Of a stretch of DNA of 64,000 bases, positions 18,552-26,568 are shown in pieces (the stretch's first letter is position 1; each line of letters opens with the position of its first letter). The position numbers and the translations under genes are program-made. A model generated the notes under the pieces. The model worked only from the letters and a program-made list of their open reading frames with translations. It was not told where the DNA came from and did no database searches. Origin of the DNA: Lewinellaceae bacterium SD302. GTDB lineage: Bacteria; Bacteroidota; Bacteroidia; Chitinophagales; Saprospiraceae. The stretch is taken from contig PDLQ01000003.1 in assembly GCA_002591745.1 (NCBI GenBank), positions 213,252 through 277,251 of the forward strand, read 5' to 3'.

Positions 18552-19751
18552 ATGACTTTCCTCTGCATTTCCTGTTACTTCAAAGGCGGTCCTTTCCTCA
18601 GCGCCTGTAAGGCCGCCGGCAATACCGTCTATCTGCTTACCATGAAAAATCTGGAAAACGCGGACTGGCCCAGAGCAGATATCGACGAGTTTTTCTACAT
18701 GGGAAGTGATAACAATAGCCCGGAAAACCTGAAAGATGTTGCCGCCGGACTAGCTCACCTCATGCGCAATCGAAAAATCGACCGCCTGGTAGCTTTGGAT
18801 GATTTCGATGTAGAAAAAGCCGCTTACCTCCGTGAGGAATTTCGCATTCCCGGCATGGGGCAAACCACTGCCCGTTATTTCCGCGATAAACTCGCCATGC
18901 GCGTTCAGGCCCGCGATTCGGGAGTGCCCGTACCGGCCTTTGCCGATCTTTTTAATGACGTGGAACTCACCGAATTTGCCAATAATATTGAATATCCCTG
19001 CCTTGTCAAACCAAGAGGAGAAGCCAGTGCCACCGGCATCACCAAAGTACATTCCGCGGATGAACTTTGGCAACACGTCCATTCCCTTGGCGAAAACCGT
19101 AGGAATTATCTCGTAGAGCAATTCAAGCCGGGCGATGTTTACCACGTCGACTCCATCAGCCACGATGGAGATATTGTATTCTGCCAGGTTTCCCGTTACC
19201 TGAGTACTCCCTTTGAAGTAGCCCACGGCGGCGGCATTTTCCGCTCGGTAAGTATTCCTTACGATCACGATGAAGCCCATCAGCTCCGCCGTCTCACCGA
19301 GGATGTGTTGCAGGCATTCGGCATGCAATTCAGTGCCAGCCACACGGAGTACATCAAAACCGCCGACGGGAAATTTGTCTTCCTGGAAACTGCCAGCCGG
19401 GTTGGCGGAGCCCACGTAGCCGAGATGGTGGAGGCCGCCACGGGCATCAGCCTCTGGTCTGAATGGGCAAAACTCGAAGATGCTAAAGCGAGAGGTGCAA
19501 ACTACCAGATTCCCGAACGCCGCTATGACCAATCGGGCATCCTGGTTTCCCTTAGCCGTTTCGAGTGGCCGGATATGTCCGGATTCAACGACCCGGAAGT
19601 CGTCTGGAAGATCAATAAACCGCACCACATCGGGATGATCGTCGCCAGTTCTTCCGCCGAACGGGTCCGTGAGTTGCTGGATGACTACGCCGAACGGGTG
19701 AGCAAAGATTTCCACGCCAGCGCACCGGCTCCAAAGAAATCACTGAACTAA
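18552..19751 (+). CDS. ATP-grasp domain-containing carboxylate-amine/thiol ligase
   Basis: A 399-residue cytoplasmic enzyme. The N-terminal third is a Rossmann-like preATP-grasp domain (FLCISCYFKGGPFLSACKAA). The ATP-grasp fold follows, with DKLAMRVQARDSGVPVP, the Lys-containing strand PCLVKPRGEASATGI, the FKPGDVYHVDSIS strand, and the metal-binding KFVFLETASRVGGAH near the end. The family couples a carboxylate to an amine or thiol through an acyl phosphate. No carboxylate donor or biosynthetic partner lies beside it, so the product is unknown. The gene is monocistronic and ends in a long hairpin terminator. Confidence 0.87.
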   Translation: MTFLCISCYFKGGPFLSACKAAGNTVYLLTMKNLENADWPRADIDEFFYMGSDNNSPENLKDVAAGLAHLMRNRKIDRLVALDDFDVEKAAYLREEFRIPGMGQTTARYFRDKLAMRVQARDSGVPVPAFADLFNDVELTEFANNIEYPCLVKPRGEASATGITKVHSADELWQHVHSLGENRRNYLVEQFKPGDVYHVDSISHDGDIVFCQVSRYLSTPFEVAHGGGIFRSVSIPYDHDEAHQLRRLTEDVLQAFGMQFSASHTEYIKTADGKFVFLETASRVGGAHVAEMVEAATGISLWSEWAKLEDAKARGANYQIPERRYDQSGILVSLSRFEWPDMSGFNDPEVVWKINKPHHIGMIVASSSAERVRELLDDYAERVSKDFHASAPAPKKSLN

Positions 19752-19792
19752 AAACGAAGGGCTTTCGCGATGCGAAAGCCCTTCGTTTTTAG
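19751..19792. terminator. Bidirectional terminator between convergent genes
   Basis: A perfect 18-bp stem (19751-19768 with 19772-19789) with a three-base loop, A-rich on the left and T-rich on the right, so it can stop transcription from both the ATP-grasp gene and the yceI-like gene. Confidence 0.92.
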
Positions 19793-19809
19793 TTTGAAAG
19801 TATAACTGT

Positions 19810-19838
19810 CGATAGTCTGGTAGTAGGTCTACTACCAA
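19810..19838. repeat. Short inverted repeat, part of a minor repeat family
   Basis: The arms TGGTAGTAG/CTACTACCA (19818-19826 with 19829-19837) follow GATAGTCTGG. A related GATAG-(A/T)-CTGG sequence occurs in the intergenic region at about 30455 and inverted at about 30487. It lies between the terminator and the 3' end of the yceI-like gene. Confidence 0.5.
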
Positions 19839-19855
19839 ACAGTTGACCATCAAGA

Positions 19856-20524
19856 CTATTTCTTAGCCACGATCTGCAAAACCAGCCCGACGTTATCGTT
19901 GATGATGTTGTCTTTGGCCAGGTCGGCTACGCTACCATCGGCTCCATAGTTGACGCCCCACTCGGTGCGGTCGATTACGAAATCGTTAGAGGCGATCTTC
20001 AGCATATCGCCGTCCATAGAAACGATTACGGGAATAGCGATGCTGCGGGTTTGGCCTTTCATAGTGAAGTTGCCGGTTACCTGGTGGGTTGCCGGGCCTT
20101 CGTTACCGGCGGGCACGGGCTGGGCACTTACTACGTTGAAGGTAGCGGTAGGGTATTCTTCCACATTGAAAAAGTCGCCACTTTTCAGGTGGCCTTCCAG
20201 TTTCTCTTTACCGTTACCGGCTTCCAGGTCGGTATTGGCCAGGGAAGTCATGTCTACGGTGAAGTCACCGCCCACGATGTTATTGTTGGCCAGCGCGATA
20301 CGCCCGCTGGAGATATTGATGGTGCCCTCGTGGCCGCCACCGACCAGTTTGGTGCCTTCCCAGTTGATAATGCTCATTGCTGGATCTACGGTGTAGGCAG
20401 CGGCGGCAGTAGTCGTTTCGGCTTCGGCCAGGGCTTCGCTACTTTCTACTTTCTCGCCTTCCGGCCCGCAGGCGAACATAAGGGCGGCTAGCAAGAAAAG
20501 GCTAAATAATGAGGTGAGTTTCAT
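19856..20524 (-). CDS. YceI family lipoprotein
   Basis: A 222-residue protein with a lipoprotein signal (MKLTSLFSLFLLAALMFACG; lipobox Cys at about residue 19) and a YceI lipocalin-like barrel: INWEGTKLVGGGHEGTINISS, GDFTVDMTSLANTD, HLKSGDFFNVEEYPTATF, VTGNFTMKGQTRSI and FVIDRTEWGVNYG. The family binds isoprenoid-type lipids in the envelope. The ATG at 20524 was chosen because it directly starts the signal peptide; the longer frame from 20596 adds 24 non-signal residues. Confidence 0.92.
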   Translation of the reverse strand: MKLTSLFSLFLLAALMFACGPEGEKVESSEALAEAETTTAAAAYTVDPAMSIINWEGTKLVGGGHEGTINISSGRIALANNNIVGGDFTVDMTSLANTDLEAGNGKEKLEGHLKSGDFFNVEEYPTATFNVVSAQPVPAGNEGPATHQVTGNFTMKGQTRSIAIPVIVSMDGDMLKIASNDFVIDRTEWGVNYGADGSVADLAKDNIINDNVGLVLQIVAKK

Positions 20525-20628
20525 AGTTGAGTGTTTTGGTTCTGTGAAACAATTGTTCCAACCCCTAAACGCAGGAAGGAGCGAATTTGTTAGCAAAAGG
20601 ACGTAAATAGTTGTACGTACATGTAAAT

Positions 20629-21216
20629 TTAGTTGGTCAAAACCATACTTACACGCTTTCTCAAGCTCAAAATCGTCTCATTCTCAAACCAGTCGTTCTT
20701 AGCCAACCAGATTCGGTTGCGTGGAGATGGGTGAGGCAAAGGAAAGAAAGCCGGCAAATAATCTTCGTGCTGACGCACTGTTTCGGTCAGTGTCTTTCGA
20801 GCCCTCTTTCCCAGATAAGCCTTTTGTGCGTAGGCACCGATCAGGATGCGGAGTTGCACATTTGGCAAGGCAGCCAGAATTCGATCGTGCCAGAGGGGGG
20901 CGCACTCGGGCCGGGGCGGTAAGTCGCCACTTTTTCCTTTTCCAGGATAGCAAAAGCCCATGGGCATGATGCCAAAATTATTCGGGTCAAAAAAATCGGC
21001 ATCGGTTACCCCCAGCCATTCTCGCAGGCGTTTTCCGCCGTGGTCTAACCAGGGCACTCCGTTTTTATGCACGATGGAGCCCGGGGCCTGGCTGATCAAT
21101 AGAATACGGGTATGTTCTGTAAAGTCAACGATCGGTCTTGGGCCTAATGGCAAACACTCGGCGCAGTGGGTGCAAGCTCTGGCGGAGTTAAGTAGTTCAG
21201 TAGTGGGGTCATGCAT
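20629..21216 (-). CDS. Uracil-DNA glycosylase superfamily protein
   Basis: A 195-residue protein of the UDG-like fold. The N-terminal region has CTHCAECLPLGPRP; then come ILLISQAPGSIVHKNGVPW (equivalent to the GExPGxxE motif), GKRLREWLGV, PMGFCYPGKG, and LRILIGAYAQKAYLG. The second half of an iron-sulfur Cys set is not evident, unlike in family 4 UDGs. Members of this subgroup are widespread but their glycosylase activity is not established. The final half carries HPSPRNRIWLAKNDWFE, matching the C-terminal catalytic loop (HPSxxN). Confidence 0.82.
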   Translation of the reverse strand: MHDPTTELLNSARACTHCAECLPLGPRPIVDFTEHTRILLISQAPGSIVHKNGVPWLDHGGKRLREWLGVTDADFFDPNNFGIMPMGFCYPGKGKSGDLPPRPECAPLWHDRILAALPNVQLRILIGAYAQKAYLGKRARKTLTETVRQHEDYLPAFFPLPHPSPRNRIWLAKNDWFENETILSLRKRVSMVLTN

Positions 21217-21240
21217 GGGAGATACGGGATTACGGCAGCC

Positions 21241-21390
21241 TTGCTACTTTGAAGTCAAAAGAGGTAACAAATATTAGACAATTAGAACTAATCGCATATC
21301 AAAACAGCGGTCTGACAGCGTAGCGATCTAGCATTTTCATTTAATAACTAAGCGCTCTTTTCTGACTAACTAAGTAGCAGTGTTTACTGC
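21241..21390. repeat. Intergenic repeat element bounded by GCTACTTTG-type ends
   Basis: The left end TTGCTACTTTGAAGTC (21241-21256) and the inverted right end GACTAACTAAGTAGCAGTG (21364-21382) enclose an AT-rich interior containing CAGCGGTC and CAGCGTAGCGATCTAG. The right end runs into a small hairpin GCAGT-gttt-ACTGC, itself inside a larger AGCGCTC/GAGCGCT inverted repeat. The element at 27186-27387 has the same plan and shares interior words. Confidence 0.6.
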
Positions 21391-21397
21391 AGAGCGC

Positions 21398-22549
21398 TCA
21401 AACCCTTTCACCCAGCTCCAATGGGCTTCCAGGTAAGGTTGCCGGTCGCCGGCCCAGCTCCTCCGCTAAAGAACAGGTCTTAAGCTGCGGTAAGACGTAG
21501 CGACCAAATAGCTCACACTCCTCTTTGTGGGGATATCCGGACAGGATAAAGGAGCGGATGCCCAGGTCCATGTAGCGAAGTAGTTTGTCCCTCACTTGAT
21601 CTGGATTGCCGACTATGGCCGCTCCGCAACCGGAGCGGGCACGGCCGATACCGGTCCACAGATGGTCTTCCACGTAGCCGTCGTTGTCACTTCGTTCACG
21701 CATTTCAGTCTGGCGGGCAACGCCGTAGCTTTTGGCATCCTGGCTGCGGTTACGAATGTCTTCGCCCAGCTGAGCGTCGAGGTCTTTCATTAAATTTTGG
21801 GCAGCTGCCCGGGCTGCGCTTTCCGTTTCCCGTACAATGACGTGAACGCGGAGACCGAAATCCACCAACCGATCGTGTCTGGCCGCCGCCTGGCTCATAT
21901 TGGTCATTAGCTCTGCGATCCGGCCCTCTGTTTCCGGCCACATGAGGTAGACATCGCAATGCTCGGCGCATAGTTTCACGCCGGGGGGAGAATAACCGCC
22001 GAAGTAAAGTAACGGACCACCATTTTGCTGGTAGGGTTTTACCGGCTGAGTGGGTAAGTCACGAAAATTGTAGAAGTCACCCTTAAAATTGATCATTTCC
22101 TCTGTCCAGGCCTGCTTGAGAATCTGGATCACTTCCCGGCTGCGTTGGTAGCGGTCCGAACTGGGCAGTTCCTCTCCCGGCAGATTACTGCTGATGATAT
22201 TGACGGTGAGACGGCCGTGCAGCAGGTGATCCAGCGTACTCAGGGTACGGGCCAGCATGGGCGGGTGGATCTCCCCACAACGAACCGCGGTCAGTAAGTT
22301 CATTTGCCGTAATTGAGGAGCCAGAGCTGCGGCGAAGGTCAAGGTGTCCTGACCCACTTGGTAGCTGCTGGGGCAAAGAAGATTGCGGTAGCCAAGACGA
22401 TCGGCCGTAAGTGCTACGGAGCTGGTGTTGTTCCAGTTACTGCGAAAAAGTGGGTCGCGACGCCCCAGATAACGATCGTCTCCGTTACAGATCGGGGCAA
22501 ACCAGGAAACTTCGGCGGCATTGAGGGCGCGGGAACGAACGGGGATCAT
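21398..22549 (-). CDS. LLM-class flavin-dependent monooxygenase (alkanesulfonate monooxygenase-like)
   Basis: A 383-residue luciferase-like TIM-barrel enzyme. Recognisable segments are [84 protein letters not shown] and [20 protein letters not shown]. The pattern is closest to SsuD, which oxidises alkanesulfonates with FMNH2 from a partner reductase; neither a reductase nor a sulfonate transporter is nearby. ATG 22549 was chosen because the longer frame would overlap the divergent small gene at 22570. Confidence 0.88.
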   Translation of the reverse strand: MIPVRSRALNAAEVSWFAPICNGDDRYLGRRDPLFRSNWNNTSSVALTADRLGYRNLLCPSSYQVGQDTLTFAAALAPQLRQMNLLTAVRCGEIHPPMLARTLSTLDHLLHGRLTVNIISSNLPGEELPSSDRYQRSREVIQILKQAWTEEMINFKGDFYNFRDLPTQPVKPYQQNGGPLLYFGGYSPPGVKLCAEHCDVYLMWPETEGRIAELMTNMSQAAARHDRLVDFGLRVHVIVRETESAARAAAQNLMKDLDAQLGEDIRNRSQDAKSYGVARQTEMRERSDNDGYVEDHLWTGIGRARSGCGAAIVGNPDQVRDKLLRYMDLGIRSFILSGYPHKEECELFGRYVLPQLKTCSLAEELGRRPATLPGSPLELGERV

Positions 22550-22569
22550 AGATATGTGGTTATACCTGG

Positions 22570-22851
22570 GTGAAATACTCCGAACAATATTACGAAACAT
22601 ACCAGGGCCTGCCAGAGCGTTTAGTCGAACGCTATCCAAACAAGCGTTTTGATAATCATTGCTACCTCCGAATCAGTCTGGACAACACTTTCGGGGCAAA
22701 GTGGGATACTCGGCTAAAACGACCCGCCTACAAAAATCTGGAACCAAAGGATTTGAAGACGCTGCTAGATTTACTTCATCGTTATGGGCATGACGAAGAC
22801 CTGTTAATGGAGCATAATGACAAATCGCTTGGCTGGCGAAGCAAAAAATAA
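22570..22851 (+). CDS. Small conserved hypothetical protein
   Basis: A 93-residue basic protein with a GTG start ([20 protein letters not shown]) and a conserved-looking core [20 protein letters not shown], then a helical C-terminus ([20 protein letters not shown]). It has no signal peptide or membrane segment. Similar small proteins in Bacteroidota carry database names such as acetyltransferase, but the sequence shows no GNAT signature, so no function is given. It lies divergent from the LLM gene and 51 bases before pxpB. Confidence 0.7.
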   Translation: MKYSEQYYETYQGLPERLVERYPNKRFDNHCYLRISLDNTFGAKWDTRLKRPAYKNLEPKDLKTLLDLLHRYGHDEDLLMEHNDKSLGWRSKK

Positions 22852-22870
22852 TTTTTCCTAGTCTGCCAAG

Positions 22871-22888
22871 CTTGCTACCTTGTTAGCC
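22871..22888 (+). repeat. Variant copy of the dispersed motif upstream of pxpB
   Basis: CTTGCTACCTTGTTAGCC, one base different from the GCTACTTTG core, with the TTAGCC right half. The distance of about 20 bases to the GTG of pxpB would also suit a -7 element. Confidence 0.5.
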
Positions 22889-22902
22889 ATAACCAAGAAC
22901 TA

Positions 22903-23595
22903 GTGAGACTTCCCCGTAACATCCAAAACTATGGTTCGGACGCTTTGCTGCTAGAATGGGAGCAGGAGATCGACCCTGACATAAACATCAGCGTTCACCA
23001 CTACGCCGAGGCACTGCGTGGCCATCCCGCCGTGGTGGAAAGCGTAGCGGCTTACAATTCCTTGTTGGTGCGCTATGATCCCAACCAGCTCAACGCTTAT
23101 CAGTTGCGGGAATGGATTTATGATCACCCGGCTACGGAGAGCAACAATAAGCCAGGCAAGCTTCATCGATTACCCGTAGTGTACGGTGGTGACTACGGCC
23201 CTGACTTGGCGACTACCGCCAAATCCCTAAAGCTGAGCCAGAAAAAACTGATCGAATTACATACCGCTACAACTTACCTGGTTTACCAGATGGGTTTTCA
23301 GCCGGGCTTTGCGTTTCTCGGTTTAACGGATAAGAAGCTTTCCGTAGATCGCCGTGAGACACCCCGCACAATGGTGCCGGCGGGAAGCGTAGGACTGGCT
23401 GGAAGACAAACAGCCGTTTATCCGAACTCTTCGCCCGGTGGTTGGCAGATCATTGGCCGCTGCCCCACCAGACTATGGGATGCCAGTAAATTCAGGGCGA
23501 ATCGTTTACAAGCGGGGGACCGCGTAAAGTTCTACGCCGTTCAACCCGAAGAATGGACTGCCCTCGAAAAAAAGACTGCCTCATGGAAAGCATAA
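22903..23595 (+). CDS. pxpB: 5-oxoprolinase subunit PxpB
   Basis: A 230-residue KipI/PxpB protein of the cyclophilin-like AHS1 family. Features are NIQNYGSDALLLEWEQEI, ESVAAYNSLLVRYD, the internal LPVVYGGDYGPDL, HTATTYLVYQMGFQPGFAFLGL, TPRTMVPAGSVGLAGRQTAVYP and SSPGGWQIIGRCP. With PxpA and PxpC it hydrolyses 5-oxoproline to glutamate using ATP. It overlaps pxpC by 13 bases, as usual. No pxpA (LamB/YcsF type) is present on either side within the window. Confidence 0.93.
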   Translation: MRLPRNIQNYGSDALLLEWEQEIDPDINISVHHYAEALRGHPAVVESVAAYNSLLVRYDPNQLNAYQLREWIYDHPATESNNKPGKLHRLPVVYGGDYGPDLATTAKSLKLSQKKLIELHTATTYLVYQMGFQPGFAFLGLTDKKLSVDRRETPRTMVPAGSVGLAGRQTAVYPNSSPGGWQIIGRCPTRLWDASKFRANRLQAGDRVKFYAVQPEEWTALEKKTASWKA

Positions 23596-24446
23596 TTCGA
23601 CTGGAATGTATAAAGCCCGGCGGCGGGGCTTATCTCGTTGACCAGGGTCGGGCGGGGCTTCGTCACCAGGGTATTCCCACCGGAGGGCCGGCCGACAACA
23701 GTTCAGCTCAACGTGCCCGAGAACTCTTGGATCTAGATGACGATGCCATACTCCTGGAGTTTACCCTGGAAGGTGGTCAATGGTTGCTGAGTGGAAAAGG
23801 GCAGTTTGCCATCACCGGTGCCGATATGGGTTGGAAGATCAACGGCCGGCCAGTGGAAATTTACACTACGATCGACATCGACGGTGATTACCTGCTAGAT
23901 GGTGGTTTCGCCGAACGTGGTTGCCGCAGCTATCTGGCAATCAGGGGTAACTGGAAAAGCCCCCGCTACCTGGGAAGTGTATCGCCCGGTTTGCCGGAAA
24001 TAGAAAAAATCACCACCGGCTGGAAGGTCCTGATCGAAGGCATGGACGAGGTCGACTACAGTAGTGACCTGGATATCTATCAGCACTTACCGACATTACC
24101 GCTGACCCTGAAAGTTACGCCCGGCCCGGAGTGGCCTCTGCTTTCCGATGAGGCCCGCAACTACTTTAAAGAAGCTTCATTTCATCTGGGTCAAAACAGC
24201 AACCGTCAGGGAGTCAGACTCGTCAGCGATCTGGACGTACCACCTCCCGGACCACAGGTCGCCCGTATGGTCAGTTCACCAGTGCTACCTGGCACGATCC
24301 AATTTCCACCCAGCGGACCGATCATTTTGCTCAACGATGCCCAGACCGTTGGTGGTTTTCCCAGAGTCCTACTCGTTGAAGATTACGCCGATCTGGATTT
24401 ACTGGCACAACTGAAGCCAGGTGATAAAGTAACGTTCGCACTGTAG
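23583..24446 (+). CDS. pxpC: 5-oxoprolinase subunit PxpC
   Basis: A 287-residue KipA/PxpC protein of the AHS2 family. It shows CIKPGGGAYLVDQGRAGLRHQGIP-type N-terminal motif residues, a TGGPADNSSAQRAR segment, FAITGADMGWKINGRPVE, GGFAERGCRSYLAIRGNW, and SGPIILLNDAQTVGGFPRV near the C-terminus. The ATG at 23583 was chosen over an upstream in-frame start within pxpB, because MESIIRLECIKPG is the family N-terminus. The coupling to pxpB (13-base overlap) implies co-translation of a complex. Confidence 0.93.
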   Translation: MESIIRLECIKPGGGAYLVDQGRAGLRHQGIPTGGPADNSSAQRARELLDLDDDAILLEFTLEGGQWLLSGKGQFAITGADMGWKINGRPVEIYTTIDIDGDYLLDGGFAERGCRSYLAIRGNWKSPRYLGSVSPGLPEIEKITTGWKVLIEGMDEVDYSSDLDIYQHLPTLPLTLKVTPGPEWPLLSDEARNYFKEASFHLGQNSNRQGVRLVSDLDVPPPGPQVARMVSSPVLPGTIQFPPSGPIILLNDAQTVGGFPRVLLVEDYADLDLLAQLKPGDKVTFAL

Positions 24447-24635
24447 TTCAACGGTTACAATCCTGATTTTTTGCGTTCACTGAAAATGGAATCCATCCGG
24501 ATGGCCCGTAGAGCTTATTGTGATATCGCAACCGTCTCCCAACGTAAAATCCTAAAATATTTGATAATTTCCTGGCTTCCTACTTAAAGTAACAAGTGCC
24601 TGATAATCAGATATTTGCACATTTCCTATTCATTT

Positions 24636-24675
24636 TAAAACGTTTATAATCGTTTTTAAACGTAAGTAATCGTTT
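24636..24675. promoter_or_regulatory. Tandem operator-like palindromes upstream of ssb
   Basis: Two adjacent 20-bp units, TAAAACGTTTATAATCGTTT and TTAAACGTAAGTAATCGTTT, agree in 16 of 20 positions, and each is an imperfect palindrome AAACG-N8-CGTTT. The exact 20-bp phasing puts both on the same DNA face at two helical turns. Position about 30 bases upstream of the promoter-like element suggests a binding site for a dimeric regulator. Confidence 0.55.
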
Positions 24676-24704
24676 AATACACGAATACGGCTACCACCCC
24701 GCCC

Positions 24705-24712
24705 CATCTTTG
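24705..24712 (+). promoter_or_regulatory. Possible -7 element (CATCTTTG) of ssb
   Basis: Seven of eight matches to TAnnTTTG, downstream of the paired palindromes and about 170 bases before the ssb ATG. Confidence 0.4.
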
Positions 24713-24879
24713 CATCGTCGCCGCTGGGAAGCAGTTGTTCATCACGCTTTTCACGGATCACGACAAACACATTGCGCCGGGGATTTGGTGCCGCTTGTAT
24801 TACGAAGACAGGCGGTGCGGATCAATCTCCGGGAATCTTTCAACCGGGCAAAACAAGAACGCCCACAAATACATTCGCC

Positions 24880-25236
24880 ATGCAAATTCGTAACAACATC
24901 ACCCTCATTGGTAACGTAGGTAAGCAACCGGAAACCGTAAACACCTCCACCGGGAAGCCAATGCTCCGTTTCAGCCTCGCCACCAACGAATACTGGAAAG
25001 ACCAGGACGGTAACCGCCAGACCCGCACGGAGTGGCACAACATCGTAGCGTTCGGTAAGCAGGCTGAGCTCATGAAATCAATGATTGGCAAAGGAGAGTT
25101 ACTCGCCGTTTCCGGCACCTTGCGCTACAATAAGTGGGTAGACAAGAATGATCATAAGCGGGTTACCGCACAAATTCATGTCGATGGTTTCGAGCTATTG
25201 ACGCCAAAAAGCCAAAAAGAGCCGGTAGCGGCCTGA
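24880..25236 (+). CDS. ssb: Single-stranded DNA-binding protein
   Basis: A 118-residue SSB consisting of an OB fold only: MQIRNNITLIGNVGKQPETV, MLRFSLATNEYWKDQDGNRQ, RTEWHNIVAFGKQAELM, GKGELLAVSGTLRYNKWVDK. It lacks the long Gly/Pro-rich linker and the acidic DDDIPF-like tip of the main replicative SSBs; the end is TPKSQKEPVAA. Short SSBs of this type are common as second copies in Bacteroidota and are often linked to recombination or uptake, though the role here is unknown. The ATG at 24880 fits the OB-fold start. Confidence 0.9.
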   Translation: MQIRNNITLIGNVGKQPETVNTSTGKPMLRFSLATNEYWKDQDGNRQTRTEWHNIVAFGKQAELMKSMIGKGELLAVSGTLRYNKWVDKNDHKRVTAQIHVDGFELLTPKSQKEPVAA

Positions 25237-25343
25237 TAAATTTCACCCTTTGTTTTTTTGCTGGAAAGTCTTGGCGTGTAGGCCACACTGATTTAAAACC
25301 TTAGTGTCTTTCTCAAAACTTTGCAACCCTGACTTTCTTTAAC

Positions 25344-25380
25344 AAGCCATCCTGCTCGCCATAGCGGGATGGCTTTTTTA
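25344..25380 (+). terminator. Terminator downstream of ssb
   Basis: Stem AAGCCATCC/GGATGGCTT (25344-25352 with 25367-25375), extended by inner pairs, followed by six T. It lies about 110 bases after the ssb stop and before the next gene. Confidence 0.85.
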
Positions 25381-25455
25381 GTATTATCGTAACATTCATC
25401 AACAAATAACCACCCACCAGAACCGAGTAAATGCTCATCTGTTGCTTATGTGTTA

Positions 25456-25463
25456 TAACTTTA
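25456..25463 (+). promoter_or_regulatory. -7 promoter element (TAACTTTA), five bases from the ATG
   Basis: Close TAnnTTTG match ending five bases before the ATG at 25469, implying a leaderless or almost leaderless mRNA for the DUF4837 lipoprotein. Confidence 0.5.
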
Positions 25464-25468
25464 GGTTT

Positions 25469-26554
25469 ATGAATTCATCATCCCCCCTCGGCCGGCTGGC
25501 CGCGCTGTTATTGCTCGTTGTCTCCCTGGCTTCCTGCGGCAGCGACCTGGCCCAGTCCGTCACCCCGACCCCAACTGCTTTTGGCAAGATCAACGCCCTG
25601 ACGGTGATCGCTGACAGCTCTCTTTGGCAGGCCGGGATTTCGGACTCCGTAGATTATTTCTTCGGGGCTCCCTACATCATTCTACCCCAGCCAGAACCGA
25701 TCTTTGACATCAATTACATCAGTCCCGAGCGGCTGAGTGGCCAGCCTACCTGGCAGCAATTGCGCAATTATATCGTCATGGCGGATCTGAGTGACGATAA
25801 TTCCCCGACCACTCAAATGGTCCTGGGTGACATGACGGACGAAAAGATTCAGCAGGTCCGCCGCGAAGGATTCGGTACGGCCGTGGCCAACAACAAGTGG
25901 GCCGTCGGTCAGCAACTCATCTACCTGATGGGTAAAGACCTTACGGAACTTAAACGAGGCCTTAGTACGGCCTACCCCGCCGTGGTCAAACGAATCAAAT
26001 TACGGGAAGAGGATCGGATCGGGGCCACCACCTACTTTGAAGGTGCCGGCAACCGCAGCATTGAAAAAACGGTTTTGGAAAGGACCGGTGCTCGTCTGCG
26101 TATTCCCGGCGATTACCAGTTGGCTCCTTTAGAGGATACCTCAGTCGTATGGTTGCGTAAAGACATTCCGGAAGGGAGCGTTAATATCATGATGAGCACG
26201 GTCCCCTATGAGAATCAGTCCCAACTGACCCGTGAAGGCCTTAAATCGTTGCGGAACCAACTCGGCGAGAAGTACATCAGCTCCACCACGCCGGGTACTT
26301 TCATGCGCATTAACGACCACGATCTGCCCCTCTTTATGGAAACCACCGACCTCAACGGCAACTACGCTCTGGAGGGCCGGGGAATCTGGGAAATGGAGAA
26401 TGGTTATATGGCCGGCCCCTTCGTCAGCTACCTCGTTCACGACCCGGAGCAGGAAAACCTGCTTTTCATCGATGGCTTCGTACACGCGCCCGGTAAGAAA
26501 AAGCGCAATCTGATGGAGGAACTTACTTATGTGCTCAGAACTACTGATTATTAA
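25469..26554 (+). CDS. DUF4837 family lipoprotein
   Basis: A 361-residue protein with a lipoprotein signal peptide (SSPLGRLAALLLLVVSLASC, then GSD; the lipid Cys is at about residue 24). The mature part has the DUF4837 pattern: GKINALTVIADSSLWQ, FFGAPYIILPQPEPIFDINY, and repeated strands ending in GPFVSYLVHDPEQENLLFIDGFVHAP. The family is confined largely to Bacteroidota and its function is unknown. The start at 25469, rather than 25442, is supported by the promoter element and the signal peptide. Confidence 0.9.
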   Translation: MNSSSPLGRLAALLLLVVSLASCGSDLAQSVTPTPTAFGKINALTVIADSSLWQAGISDSVDYFFGAPYIILPQPEPIFDINYISPERLSGQPTWQQLRNYIVMADLSDDNSPTTQMVLGDMTDEKIQQVRREGFGTAVANNKWAVGQQLIYLMGKDLTELKRGLSTAYPAVVKRIKLREEDRIGATTYFEGAGNRSIEKTVLERTGARLRIPGDYQLAPLEDTSVVWLRKDIPEGSVNIMMSTVPYENQSQLTREGLKSLRNQLGEKYISSTTPGTFMRINDHDLPLFMETTDLNGNYALEGRGIWEMENGYMAGPFVSYLVHDPEQENLLFIDGFVHAPGKKKRNLMEELTYVLRTTDY

Positions 26555-26568
26555 GGGGACAACTGCCT

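Larger units (their letters stand above)
24447..24879. other. Regulatory region upstream of ssb
   Basis: About 430 bases with no credible gene. The AT-rich centre holds a tandem pair of AAACG-N8-CGTTT palindromes (24636-24675) and a CATCTTTG promoter-like element at 24705-24712. The following 160 bases would be an unusually long ssb leader. The frame extending ssb upstream to 24772 lacks SSB-like sequence. Confidence 0.6.

Noticed and set aside
18750..19715. 321-codon minus-strand frame opposite the ATP-grasp gene
   Set aside because: The plus strand encodes clear ATP-grasp motifs; the opposite frame is open only as a by-product of codon usage.
21243..21251. GCTACTTTG copies as ordinary -7 promoter elements
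   Set aside because: A few copies stand where a promoter could be (9347, 59024), but many lie inside genes or point away from the nearest gene, and TACTTTG is one base shorter than TAnnTTTG.
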